DNA of 64,000 bases, taken from Streptococcus rubneri (GTDB taxonomy: Bacteria > Bacillota > Bacilli > Lactobacillales > Streptococcaceae). Both the position numbers and the translations under genes were made by a program. Every line of letters starts with the position of its first letter. Within the stretch, counting starts at the first letter, position 1. Positions 1 to 8,744 of this stretch are shown here, one piece after another. The stretch lies in assembly GCF_004785935.1 (NCBI RefSeq), contig NZ_SRRP01000001.1, forward strand, positions 744,001-808,000, read 5' to 3'. Below the pieces are notes generated by a model that was not told the origin of the DNA, ran no database searches, and saw only the letters and a list, made by a program, of their open reading frames with translations.

Positions 1-1785
1 ATCATGAATCATATAAGGTTTATCATAGTTTTTATCTGCAATGCGAAAATTTCCAAATGGAACATTCGTTAAGACTAAATCAAAACTATTATTTTGATAG
101 GAAACTTCTTCAAATCCTCGCACTTCAATATGGGTATTGGGGTGGAGTTGTTTTGCGATTGCGCCTGTCACGCTGTCTAATTCAACTCCATAGAGTTCTG
201 ACCTCTCTCGTATACTTCTAGGCATAGCCGCAAAGAAGTTCCCAGCCCCCATAGAAGGATCTAAAATCCTTCCTCCTTCAAAACCATCATCCAGTAATTT
301 TTGCCAAATCTGGCGAATAATCATTGGGTCTGTATAATAGGCTGTAAGAGAACTTTGTTTCATGGTGGAGTATTCTGATTTACTTACTAAGCTCCTAAGA
401 GTTAAACGTTCTGATTCGTACTTTGGATTGAGTTCATCGAAAAATTCATTGGCAAGACCACCCCATCCAACATACTTGGCTAGTAGTTCTTGTTCTTCTG
501 GATTCGCTTGTCGTCCCTCTTTTTCTAATCTTTTAACAAGTTCAATTGCGGCGATATTCGTTTCAATCTTTTCTCGATTTGTCTTAGGATAAAAGTCCTC
601 TAAGTCATCTGGAAAAACAAAATCTTGAACAGTAACATCCGTCTCTTCTATACCTGAAATTAAAGGTTTTATTTCCTTATCCTTTTCATTATCTTCTTCC
701 AGGTAGGAAAACAAATCTATTTCCTGACTTTCACTTGATGGATTAATCTCAATCTCTGAATCTTCTTTTTCAAGTTCTACATGAGACAATACTTGTTCAA
801 TCTCTTCCAAACTGTTCAAGTATAAAATAGGGTTCTCTTCAAATAACTGGTTAGAATCATTGAATAGCTCTAGGCGAACTAAGTCATTTAACTGTGCATT
901 TTCAATCGAAACCAATTGAAATACTTGTCCTTTATAACTTACTTGTGAACCGATTGGATATTCCCTCAAAGCTTCTTCTACAATTTTATCTACTTTAGAT
1001 AGGGAATGAACTTCCACATTTTCTTCTACCTGGTCAATATTATCTAAAGGTAAGACCGCTTCCGCTACTTGCTTAGACTTTTCTCTTATAGCTTTCACTT
1101 CATCAAAATGAGTAATAATCTTCAGCTTTTGTGTCAGTGGGAGTTGTGTGTAGTTTTCTTCATGATGGACAAGATCCGTAACGGTATCTAAAGTAGCCAT
1201 CAATTCTGAACCCAAATAGGCTAGAGCATCTCCCTCTTTTTCTTCAAAATGAATCTCAAGAAGTTCTTTTTTTAGTTCTTTGGAATCAACCATTAGAAGA
1301 AATTCCTCTATATCTCTACTAATACGGTCAGATAGATTATTCGCAACCCGATAGACATTGACTAAATTGACATCCTGATTCTGATGAAATACAAGCTCAC
1401 TTAATGGTGTTAGCTTCTCTTTTTCAGATTGGATATAAAATCGAGTGGAAAGGTTATAGGTTGCGACTTCTAGCACCAAGTTTTTCTCAAAATTACTTAA
1501 TTGAGATAATTTACTTAGACCTGCTTGTCCAAATTTTCTTGTGTAACTTTCTAAATCTTGGTCATTATTTTCAGAACTGGCCTCTAGGAAAGAAACAATA
1601 TCTTGATGAAACGAATAGACATGAGGTATCTCTTCTATTTTGCCCTCTTTAGTCAAAAAACTCTCTACCAAATCCTGCCATTTCTCATCAAAATGTTGCG
1701 CTTGATAACGAAGAAATAGGTCCATTTTCTCCCTATCTTTTGGAATTGTTCCACGAAACATAGCCAATAATTGCATTACTTCCAT
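1..1785 (-). CDS. N-terminal part of giant N6-methylase/SNF2-helicase ICE protein (partial)
   Basis: The gene starts at the ATG at 1785 behind a GGAGCGAG ribosome site and runs off the window; 595 codons are visible. After a long N-terminal region with no recognised fold, residues about 428-450 carry the KYVGWGGL segment typical of these proteins. Residues about 508-520 form the SAM-binding motif DPSMGAGNFF, and about 574-579 the catalytic NVPFGN variant of NPPF, as in adenine-N6 methylases. Family members in streptococcal ICEs are often over 2,000 residues, with the SNF2 helicase in the unseen C-terminal part. They are thought to protect transferred DNA from restriction or help its processing, but the role is not proven. 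It is the last gene of the ICE transfer region. Confidence 0.85.
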   Translation of the reverse strand, partial: MEVMQLLAMFRGTIPKDREKMDLFLRYQAQHFDEKWQDLVESFLTKEGKIEEIPHVYSFHQDIVSFLEASSENNDQDLESYTRKFGQAGLSKLSQLSNFEKNLVLEVATYNLSTRFYIQSEKEKLTPLSELVFHQNQDVNLVNVYRVANNLSDRISRDIEEFLLMVDSKELKKELLEIHFEEKEGDALAYLGSELMATLDTVTDLVHHEENYTQLPLTQKLKIITHFDEVKAIREKSKQVAEAVLPLDNIDQVEENVEVHSLSKVDKIVEEALREYPIGSQVSYKGQVFQLVSIENAQLNDLVRLELFNDSNQLFEENPILYLNSLEEIEQVLSHVELEKEDSEIEINPSSESQEIDLFSYLEEDNEKDKEIKPLISGIEETDVTVQDFVFPDDLEDFYPKTNREKIETNIAAIELVKRLEKEGRQANPEEQELLAKYVGWGGLANEFFDELNPKYESERLTLRSLVSKSEYSTMKQSSLTAYYTDPMIIRQIWQKLLDDGFEGGRILDPSMGAGNFFAAMPRSIRERSELYGVELDSVTGAIAKQLHPNTHIEVRGFEEVSYQNNSFDLVLTNVPFGNFRIADKNYDKPYMIHD

Positions 1786-1832
1786 ACTCGCTCCTTTCAT
1801 CTATACGAAAATAGGAGAATCACATGATTCCC

Positions 1833-2243
1833 CTACAACTCTATCTCCATTTCAACCTCTTGAGGACTGATTTCTAAATCACTAGATAAAAGAGAAACGG
1901 CATCCGTTCTCATGTAGTAAGTATATAAGTCTTCTAGGTCTTGTTGGTTTTCAATCCCTGTTTCAATACTAATCAGAGCCTGTATAAATTCCTTGTAGTG
2001 ACTCTCCATCATATCTGAAATCTTTTGTTTCATTTCCATAAATACTGAGGACGGTTCAGTGATACTTGTTTGGTCTATGTCTTGTAAATCCTTTTCTAAG
2101 GGATTGGTTCCTTCTTCTATTTCCACTAAATCTGAACGTCCATCACCATCAGAATCTGCGCTAAGAGGATTGGTTCCTAGCGCCAATTCTTGAGCATCAG
2201 TTAGTCCATCTTGATCCGAATCACGTTGATAAATGGCTTCCAT
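1833..2243 (-). CDS. Small protein with thrombospondin type 3-like Ca-binding repeats
   Basis: This 136-residue protein has two calcium-binding loops of the DxDxDGxxD kind at residues 8-20 and 30-42 (DSDQDGLTD and DSDGDGRSD), each followed by GTNPL, a hallmark of thrombospondin type 3 repeats. The rest is acidic and predicted helical. There is no signal peptide or membrane segment, so it probably stays in the cytoplasm or acts with its neighbour. It sits 47 bases before the methylase/SNF2 gene and just after a terminator, with a GAAGGAAG ribosome site. Similar small proteins accompany the giant SNF2 gene in related ICEs. Function unknown. Confidence 0.75.
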   Translation of the reverse strand: MEAIYQRDSDQDGLTDAQELALGTNPLSADSDGDGRSDLVEIEEGTNPLEKDLQDIDQTSITEPSSVFMEMKQKISDMMESHYKEFIQALISIETGIENQQDLEDLYTYYMRTDAVSLLSSDLEISPQEVEMEIEL

Positions 2244-2313
2244 ATACTTCCTTCTTTCCTAGTTAATCTTTTTTCACTCCAATCCTACCAAATATTCCTT
2301 GAAAGAAGTATCA

Positions 2314-2350
2314 CAACAAAAAAAGAGAACGAGCCAAAACTGCGTTCTCC
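2314..2350 (-). terminator. Rho-independent terminator after the PBECR4 gene
   Basis: On the minus strand, GAGAACG and CGTTCTC arms enclose an 11-base loop and are followed directly by seven T. It lies 45 bases after the PBECR4 gene stop and before the Ca-repeat gene. Confidence 0.85.
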
Positions 2351-2394
2351 TTAAAATGATAAAAATATATATTATGCTACAAAAAATATGTAAA

Positions 2395-2961
2395 CTAATC
2401 TTTTAAATAATAAAAAAGTTCCGACGTTTGTAAATGTTTTGAGTAAATTGAAATTACTTTTTGACCTTTTGGAAATACTGTCTTTCTCTTCAAATCTAAT
2501 AAAGATTGAGGAACAATTTTCTTTGATGTCTCTTTCAATGTTAATGCTAGTATCTGTTTTCTTGTACGTAGAGCATAGTCAAACTCCAAATACAAATAAC
2601 GTCCTGAACCAGTTAGATGAACATGTTTTCCCAATAATTCCTCAATGGATCCTAAAACTTGTAACTTTTGCATCGTGGTTCCATCTTTTTTTATTTTCAA
2701 CTCATCAATTATGATATGTCTATTTAAACAATCGTCAAAGAAACTGCCTGCACCTTTTCGGTAATCAACACCACATAGGTGCATGAAATTAGTAGGTGAA
2801 AAATGAAGTTCAACACTTTCTATTTCCGTTTCATAATACATGATTTTGCCAACGAAGTGCTCTTTAAAAAAAGAAGCCGCAATATGTAACTGATTAAAAA
2901 AATGCTGAAGTTTTATTTTTTCGGTGTAATTTGGATTACAATAATCTCTAGAATTTGCCAT
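2395..2961 (-). CDS. PBECR4-domain (phage/ICE nuclease-like) protein
   Basis: A 188-residue protein. The central part (FMHLCGVDYRKGA, FFDDCLN) resembles PBECR4, one of the Phage-Barnase-EndoU-ColicinE5/D-RelE nuclease-like domains predicted by comparative genomics. I chose the ATG at 2961 because a GTGAGGA ribosome site lies just upstream and a strong terminator hairpin (2973-3005) lies in front. A longer frame up to 3090 would read through the terminator and the 54-base repeats, and is probably not translated. The gene is its own unit between two terminators in the ICE. Toxin, anti-host or DNA-processing roles are possible; none is shown. The family call comes from recognising these motifs only. 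Confidence 0.65.
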   Translation of the reverse strand: MANSRDYCNPNYTEKIKLQHFFNQLHIAASFFKEHFVGKIMYYETEIESVELHFSPTNFMHLCGVDYRKGAGSFFDDCLNRHIIIDELKIKKDGTTMQKLQVLGSIEELLGKHVHLTGSGRYLYLEFDYALRTRKQILALTLKETSKKIVPQSLLDLKRKTVFPKGQKVISIYSKHLQTSELFYYLKD

Positions 2962-2972
2962 TTTTTCCTCAC

Positions 2973-3005
2973 AAAAAAGGTGGTTTACAGAATCTGTAAG
3001 CCACC
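2973..3005 (-). terminator. Strong terminator after the ICE transfer operon
   Basis: Twelve-base arms (GGTGGCTTACAG and CTGTAAACCACC, one G-T pair) with a 3-base loop are followed by TTTTTT on the minus strand. It ends the transfer operon after the wall hydrolase gene and lies immediately upstream of the PBECR4 ribosome site. Confidence 0.85.
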
Positions 3006-3020
3006 TAGTCAGTCGGTTTA

Positions 3021-3124
3021 TTCTGGTGTCTGCCACCGCTTGGCCCTTACGTCCAAGATTGCTATCGGATTTCGTTCTGGTGTCCGCCACCGCTTGGCCC
3101 TTATGTCCAAGATTACTATCAGAT
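3021..3124. repeat. Two tandem 54-base direct repeats between wall hydrolase and PBECR4 genes
   Basis: Two copies (3021-3070 and 3075-3124) differ at only about three positions and repeat with a period of 54 bases. The period is a multiple of three, so both strands stay open, but no ribosome site precedes either reading. I therefore treat it as non-coding. It lies in the 3' untranslated region of the transfer operon, just before the terminator. Confidence 0.85.
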
Positions 3125-3198
3125 TGACCATGAGCCGACCACTCATCTACACTATTTATTCTACCTGAAAATGGCTAAAATTTCAAGTGTAAACTCTT

Positions 3199-6012
3199 CT
3201 ATTTCGTAGTATAGGCAAAACTAATAGCGCTATCTGCTTGCGAGATTTTTCTAAAGGTATAGTTAGGATTGCCACCATAGTTGGTTTCAGACACAAGGAA
3301 AGAACCATCATCATAGACCTTCTCTACAAAAGCCACATGACCGTAGATGGCTGGTGTGCCATGTGTACCTCCCACAAAAGAAACAATAGCACCTGCTCTT
3401 GGTGTGGAACCCGTTTCTCCACCAAGACTTGACGCTGTCGCAACCCAGTCCTGACCATTTCCCATGGTATTAATGATTGAAATCTTCTCTCCATTACTTC
3501 CTTTTAATTTTAAACCTAATTGATTCATACGAGCCGCAACACCCCATGTACATTGTCCATAGGCATAGGCCATACCATCTCCACCACCAGGAACAGAATT
3601 CTCATACAAGTCTCCACGGACACCTTCAAGGGATTGCGGGTCACTCTTTGCATGTCCTCCATTTGTTTGGCTAAAGCCTTTTTCAATTTGGTAATACCAT
3701 TCCGTTGCTCTGGTTTGTCTTTCCAGTAGTTTGTCACCAGAATTTCCCTCCCAATAGGTAAGGAAGAGTTGGGCTAGATTGGCTGCACTGCCCGTATTTC
3801 CAAAGAAATCCTTTAACCAACTTTGATAGTAAGGACTATCCCCGTGAAGCATAAAATCAAGTTGGAGGTCTAAATCATACCACTTCTTATTTTTGATATG
3901 TGCATAATTCAATAAAGCTGTATGACGTGTTGAACCATCTGCGGTATCTGTCCATTGCCCTAAACCTAGACCTCTATGAAGAATATTAGGATAAGCACCA
4001 CTATAAATGGCTGGACCTCCAATCGCTAACCAGCTTTCATCATCCCATGAGGAATCGGTAGCGCCAACAGGAGGAGATAAATAATCTCCTTCAGCTCGTT
4101 TAGGATTAATAGAAGACTCTACCGACCAATTTCCTAAAATTGCCGCAATGGCTTGGGGACTTGCCCCTTGAGATTTCAAAAACTCATAAATATGTTTTGC
4201 TCGTTCAAACTCATCTCCACCAAACTGACCAATGGCTGGTAAGATAGTGGTCTGAAGTTGAATGACTTTTGGAAAATAAAATTGCGGATTGACATACACC
4301 AATTTTTCTTTCTTGTTTTTATACTTTTGATAGGAAACTTTCAAACCTGTATCGTCTGGTGTTTCACCAATAATATCACCCGTTAGGACTCTTGTCCCCT
4401 CAATCGCACGGCCATTATGAATAGAATACAAGGTCAATCGACTCTCATTCTCTCCTTTTCCGTTAGTTAGAATAACATCATCTCCGTCTAGAGATACAAC
4501 ACCATCCATTGGTGCGACAATTGTTTGGTGAGCCTTCGCTTCTAGTAGAATATACTCCTGAAGAGTAGGTTTTCCGTCTAAATCATAGTATCCATAACGA
4601 TAAGTCATGGTTAGACTATCTTCGTTGCTTTTCCCCTCAAATGGATTGTCCAATTCCTGCATGGAAGCATAGACACCCTCTTCTTTTAGTTCCTTTATTT
4701 CCTCTTGATCGTCTTTCGATAGTTTATACTTAGGAGTTTCATAGAGGTCTTGCATGGATTTCAAATCATCCCCATCGTTTAAATCATGCCACAAAGTAGA
4801 CAGATAATCCTTGTAAGTTTCTGAACTAAATAAGTGAACTGGTTTGTGTAACTCATAGTCATGGAATTTAAAGTTCATATACCCCATCACATCATCAACT
4901 TTTGTGTAATAAGTAATTCCTTTGTCATTTGTGCGAGTATGTTCTGCATCTTCCCAAGTTAGGTGGGTATAAGCTTTTGTTAATTCAAATTCATCTTGTT
5001 GAATCAAACTGGCAGATGAAAATCCTAAAAAGAAGCTCATTATAAGTAAAAGAAGAAAGACTATTCCTCCAACTATCCAGGTTACAGGATTTCCAGCCGC
5101 AAATGTAAAGAAGGAAAAGGCTGCTTTTAGTTTTTGATAGATATTTCGGACACTTGTAAGACCTTGTTTCTTTAATTTTCGAAACCGATTTTTAAAGGAA
5201 CTTGGATTATCTTTCGCTAGTTTCCATCCTTTTCCATCCTTAAAATGATGGTATCGCTCTTTTGTGTTGGTCAGCCTTTTCTTGGTAAAACGACCTGTTG
5301 CTTGTCCTGTTTTGACACTAGCTTTTCCAAGGTTATAAGAAATCCGACTGTAGCGTTTCCCTTTTCTAATGGTATCTTTTAGAGTGCGATAAGCTTCTAA
5401 ATCTTCATTTTCTGAAGCTAACTCTCCACCTTCACGTCCAAGGACATAAAGAAAAGTTTTGGCTTTCCTACTGACTTTTTTGGACTTATAGGCTTGTTTA
5501 GTAGATTTTAGATTCTCTTTTGCGGCCTTGACTTCTTTCTTAGCTTTTAATTCTTCTAAACTCTTCCCTTGAAAGGAAAAATTAGATTTATGTTTCGATT
5601 CCTGACTGTAAAGAAATTTTTGATTGGTTTTTCTTTCTTTACGACTCTCTTTTCTTTCTTCTTTTGCTTCTACCTTGGCTTCTCTAAATTGCTTCTTGGC
5701 TATTTTCAATCGTTTCCTAGCATGAGGCAACCGTCTGTCTCTTAATTCTTTCCGATTCAAAAGAGATGGAGGACTATTTTGAAGAATATGATTGTAGTCT
5801 TCATTTGCTTGTCTTACTCTCTCCTTTGAAGCTTCTCTCATCTCCTCTAGCTTTTCTTTTATCTCTTTTTTCCATGCTTTTTCATCTAGTCCAGCGGAAT
5901 CATTTTTCTGTTTCCTCACCTCCTTCTTTCCTTGTTTCAAGAATTTCTTCTCATCTTTTAGAATTCTTCTAAATGCCTTTCGGGCACGTATGATTTCTCT
6001 TTTATCCTTCAT
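3199..6012 (-). CDS. Conjugation cell-wall hydrolase: M23-like, lysozyme-like and CHAP domains
   Basis: This 937-residue protein is the VirB1-like wall-opening component of the transfer machine. Residues 1-300 are very Lys/Glu-rich and probably a cytoplasmic coiled region; one membrane helix spans about 309-336. Outside follow a degenerate M23 (LytM)-like beta domain at about 497-565, with the usual APMDGVV and VLTGDIIG strands but no HxH motif; a phage-tail-lysozyme-like domain at about 598-780 with probable catalytic Glu632 (NWSVESSINP); and a C-terminal CHAP amidase/endopeptidase domain at about 808-937 with Cys821 (GQCTWG) and His892 (GHVAFV). It is the last gene of the transfer operon, 11 bases after virB4. 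Confidence 0.93.
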   Translation of the reverse strand: MKDKREIIRARKAFRRILKDEKKFLKQGKKEVRKQKNDSAGLDEKAWKKEIKEKLEEMREASKERVRQANEDYNHILQNSPPSLLNRKELRDRRLPHARKRLKIAKKQFREAKVEAKEERKESRKERKTNQKFLYSQESKHKSNFSFQGKSLEELKAKKEVKAAKENLKSTKQAYKSKKVSRKAKTFLYVLGREGGELASENEDLEAYRTLKDTIRKGKRYSRISYNLGKASVKTGQATGRFTKKRLTNTKERYHHFKDGKGWKLAKDNPSSFKNRFRKLKKQGLTSVRNIYQKLKAAFSFFTFAAGNPVTWIVGGIVFLLLLIMSFFLGFSSASLIQQDEFELTKAYTHLTWEDAEHTRTNDKGITYYTKVDDVMGYMNFKFHDYELHKPVHLFSSETYKDYLSTLWHDLNDGDDLKSMQDLYETPKYKLSKDDQEEIKELKEEGVYASMQELDNPFEGKSNEDSLTMTYRYGYYDLDGKPTLQEYILLEAKAHQTIVAPMDGVVSLDGDDVILTNGKGENESRLTLYSIHNGRAIEGTRVLTGDIIGETPDDTGLKVSYQKYKNKKEKLVYVNPQFYFPKVIQLQTTILPAIGQFGGDEFERAKHIYEFLKSQGASPQAIAAILGNWSVESSINPKRAEGDYLSPPVGATDSSWDDESWLAIGGPAIYSGAYPNILHRGLGLGQWTDTADGSTRHTALLNYAHIKNKKWYDLDLQLDFMLHGDSPYYQSWLKDFFGNTGSAANLAQLFLTYWEGNSGDKLLERQTRATEWYYQIEKGFSQTNGGHAKSDPQSLEGVRGDLYENSVPGGGDGMAYAYGQCTWGVAARMNQLGLKLKGSNGEKISIINTMGNGQDWVATASSLGGETGSTPRAGAIVSFVGGTHGTPAIYGHVAFVEKVYDDGSFLVSETNYGGNPNYTFRKISQADSAISFAYTTK

Positions 6013-6023
6013 TTACCTTCCCC

Positions 6024-8381
6024 TTAATTAGAAGCCATTTTATCAGGATCTGTACTCATGATATCAAACAATTGAGTACCTTGAGGAATCTTATTTTTAA
6101 AGGGAACAACAACTGAACCAGCTTTTATCAGTCCTGCCCCTTTTTCTGGATTGGCAAGGTATTTTTCAAGTTCTTTTGACAAGCCTAAGAGTTGAACCAG
6201 TTCTTCTCTATCATTTTTTGCTTGCTTGAGGAGAATCATAAATTCACTATTTGCAATAATCCGTCTACCATTTGGATCTAACAATAAGGTTTCGACGTTT
6301 TGAGTTATTCCAGTCGGACTAGCTCCATATTTTCTGACACGACTCCACAATTTAAAGAAGAAATCACTGGCATATTTATCTAATAAGAGAAGCTGCATTT
6401 CATCAAAATAAATCCAGGTCTTCTTCCCTAATTTTTGGTTCCGAACGACACGATTCCATATCTGATCAAAAACAACCATAAGGGCGATTTGTTTCAGCTC
6501 ATCTCCTAACTTCTTAACGTTATAAATCAAGAAATTAGATCCTGTCTGAATATTTGTCTTATGAGAAAAAATATCAAGAGAACCTTCGACATACAGTTCC
6601 ATATCAAGTGCCAAATTCTGCGCTTCTTCTTCTGGTTGTTGACTCAATACAAAGACCCATTCTTCCAAAGAAGGCTCTTTAAATGACTGATAGGTGAGTC
6701 TCGTAACTCGGTCGATAATCGATTTTTCTCTTCCATCCATTTTTCTATCCAATAACTTGCCGATAAAGGATAAAAGAAATTCTGATTTTACCTTTACAGG
6801 ATCTTCATCCATATTTTCCTCAGACAAGTCAAGGACATTGAGATAGGTTTGGGAGTCAGGCGCAATATCAATCATTTCTCCCCCAAAAGTCCGTCCAATG
6901 ACACTGTACTCTGCTTCTGGATCCACGATGATAATTTCAGTATTTTCACCAGATTCCTTGATTTTGGTCGTGATAATTTCATGCTTGGTTGCCATCCCTT
7001 TCCCAGCTCCAGATGTTCCTAAAATCAGACCAGACGGTGTATTTAATAGGCTGCGATCAATGGTAATAATATTACTTGATATTTGATTGATACCGTAATA
7101 TTTCCCACTACGGTCTTGTAAATCTACTGAAGTCCAAGGTGAGTTCACTGCTATATTGGACGTTAATAAACTCCGTGATACTCCCTCTAAAAAATCACAA
7201 CCAAATGGTAGCAAACTATTAAAGGCTGCTTCTTGCATATATGGAAGTTTATCAATCATTAGGTCATTTGAGCCGGCCACTTGTTGGATAGTGTCTAGGG
7301 CTTGTTTGAGTTCTTCTTCATCCTGACCAAAGACCCCAATCAAGAAGACCGTTTGAAATAGTTTATCTCCTGTCTCGGTCATGGTTTTTAAGAGTTCCTC
7401 AGCTTCATCGATATTGCTTTCTAATACATGACCTACTTTTTCCAAATAGATACCTGTACGAGCTAGTTTTTGTTGTTCCCCAATCTTTTGGGATTCCATT
7501 AAGGTTTTCTTTGTTCGTAGTTTCTTCATGGCATCTGCCTTGGTCGAACTTTGAGCATGAAGGCTTACAATCAATTCCAGATCTCCTTGCATGAGGTCTC
7601 GGATAAACTGATCCCCTAATTCCATACCGTAGTCTCTCACATAGACAATCTGTAATAAGCGGTCATTGATTTGTAGGTAATTCTTGTTTTTAAAATCCAA
7701 TAGATTAGGTGCTATGAAGTGACGAGTTGTCTGGCCAGATCTCGTTAAATCACGATAAGAAAAAGGAAGATGGTGTTCTCCTCTAAGCATATCTGCCAAC
7801 AAGTTCACCCGTTCTTCTCCAGTCAAGGATCCAAATCGAGCATCAATTTCTGAGAAACCACTCTTGAAATATTCGCCTATTTGAGACAAGGAACGATAAG
7901 CTTGTTTGGGATTAGAATCCTTTCTACCAAAACTAATCAGTTTCACAGCCGAAAAGTTATTTTCACCACTATCTAAATTTTGATTCATCATCCGATTCAA
8001 TTCTTTACGATAGCTATCGTACCCATCTTCTTTTTCCTCATACAAAACACTGTGTCTGAATTTTTCTAAATTCAATCTTTTATTAAAAATGGTCAATTGG
8101 AAGTTGGTTTGGTCATCTAAAGAGTTAATCAAATCAGAATACTTCTCAATGATTGCTCCCTTATCTTCTAAACCAACAGTCTGGTAATTGACATCACCAA
8201 GTAAATAGCTTTGTGAGAAATAATCTTCTTTTACCTGCATCAGACCATTTTGATACAAGGCTTGATAGGAAAGAGTATTAGCCGTTGATGGTAACACTTC
8301 CTCTTTTTTATCTTTAACTTCTTCCTTTTTATTAGTCGTTGAAGTTTTTTGTTTCTTTAATGTATTTGATTTTCTTTTCAT
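6024..8381 (-). CDS. virB4: VirB4-like conjugation ATPase
   Basis: The ATPase that powers the type IV secretion channel. Counted from a TTG codon at 8387, Walker A is GTSGAGKG at residues 457-464 and Walker B is IYFDEMQ at about 659-665. The N-terminal third lacks membrane helices, as in the soluble TrsE/VirB4 group. I prefer the ATG at 8381 (785 aa) over the TTG because AAAGGA lies seven bases upstream. The start lies about 50 bases inside the end of the prgI gene, so translation is coupled. The Lys-rich first 30 residues are poorly conserved in this family. Confidence 0.95.
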   Translation of the reverse strand: MKRKSNTLKKQKTSTTNKKEEVKDKKEEVLPSTANTLSYQALYQNGLMQVKEDYFSQSYLLGDVNYQTVGLEDKGAIIEKYSDLINSLDDQTNFQLTIFNKRLNLEKFRHSVLYEEKEDGYDSYRKELNRMMNQNLDSGENNFSAVKLISFGRKDSNPKQAYRSLSQIGEYFKSGFSEIDARFGSLTGEERVNLLADMLRGEHHLPFSYRDLTRSGQTTRHFIAPNLLDFKNKNYLQINDRLLQIVYVRDYGMELGDQFIRDLMQGDLELIVSLHAQSSTKADAMKKLRTKKTLMESQKIGEQQKLARTGIYLEKVGHVLESNIDEAEELLKTMTETGDKLFQTVFLIGVFGQDEEELKQALDTIQQVAGSNDLMIDKLPYMQEAAFNSLLPFGCDFLEGVSRSLLTSNIAVNSPWTSVDLQDRSGKYYGINQISSNIITIDRSLLNTPSGLILGTSGAGKGMATKHEIITTKIKESGENTEIIIVDPEAEYSVIGRTFGGEMIDIAPDSQTYLNVLDLSEENMDEDPVKVKSEFLLSFIGKLLDRKMDGREKSIIDRVTRLTYQSFKEPSLEEWVFVLSQQPEEEAQNLALDMELYVEGSLDIFSHKTNIQTGSNFLIYNVKKLGDELKQIALMVVFDQIWNRVVRNQKLGKKTWIYFDEMQLLLLDKYASDFFFKLWSRVRKYGASPTGITQNVETLLLDPNGRRIIANSEFMILLKQAKNDREELVQLLGLSKELEKYLANPEKGAGLIKAGSVVVPFKNKIPQGTQLFDIMSTDPDKMASN

Positions 8382-8691
8382 GTTCAAGTCCTTTCTTTCC
8401 TGAAATTGTGCGTAGGGGTATCGTTAGTTCAAAATGAAGACGGTATTTCAAATAATGTTCAAAATATAAATCATTGGGTTTATAGACTCCAAAAAGCAAG
8501 AGGGGGATGGTAAAAGCAAACACAAAACCGTAAACAAACCAATCTCCAAATTGCCAGAAAAAGAGATTCAAGCCCAAAACAATAATTGTGACAATAAAGG
8601 CTGGTAAAACAAAGATGATTTGTCTTGTGGTGAAACCTAACCAAGCCCTGTGTTGGTATTTTGAGATGTCTTTAAAAACACGTGTATTCAT
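8332..8691 (-). CDS. PrgI-family membrane protein of the transfer machine
   Basis: A 119-residue protein with two adjacent membrane helices (about residues 25-45 and 48-70) followed by a basic cytoplasmic tail containing YKPNDLYFEHYLKYR. This is the PrgI/VirB3-like architecture. In Gram-positive transfer systems it sits directly before VirB4, as here, and the two genes overlap by about 50 bases. It probably forms part of the inner-membrane platform holding VirB4. Confidence 0.88.
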   Translation of the reverse strand: MNTRVFKDISKYQHRAWLGFTTRQIIFVLPAFIVTIIVLGLNLFFWQFGDWFVYGFVFAFTIPLLLFGVYKPNDLYFEHYLKYRLHFELTIPLRTISGKKGLEHEKKIKYIKETKNFND

Positions 8692-8705
8692 GACTTTCCT
8701 TTCTA

Positions 8706-8739
8706 AAAAGGCTAAGAAGCAACCACTTCCTAGCCTTTA
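8706..8739 (-). promoter_or_regulatory. Intercistronic hairpin between virB6-like gene and prgI
   Basis: On the minus strand, AAAGGCTAGGAAG and CTTCTTAGCCTTT pair around a six-base loop. The T run is mostly inside the stem, so it may be a weak attenuator or an mRNA-stabilising/processing hairpin. It would set different VirB6 and PrgI-VirB4 levels within one operon. Confidence 0.5.
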
Positions 8740-8744
8740 TCTAA

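Noticed and set aside
2962-3090. Longer N terminus for the PBECR4 protein
   Set aside because: It would cross a strong terminator and has no ribosome site, whereas the ATG at 2961 has one.
2902-3168. Plus-strand reading frame of 88 codons over the 54-base repeats
   Set aside because: It is open only because the repeat period is a multiple of three; no ribosome site, and it lies across a terminator and the PBECR4 gene start.
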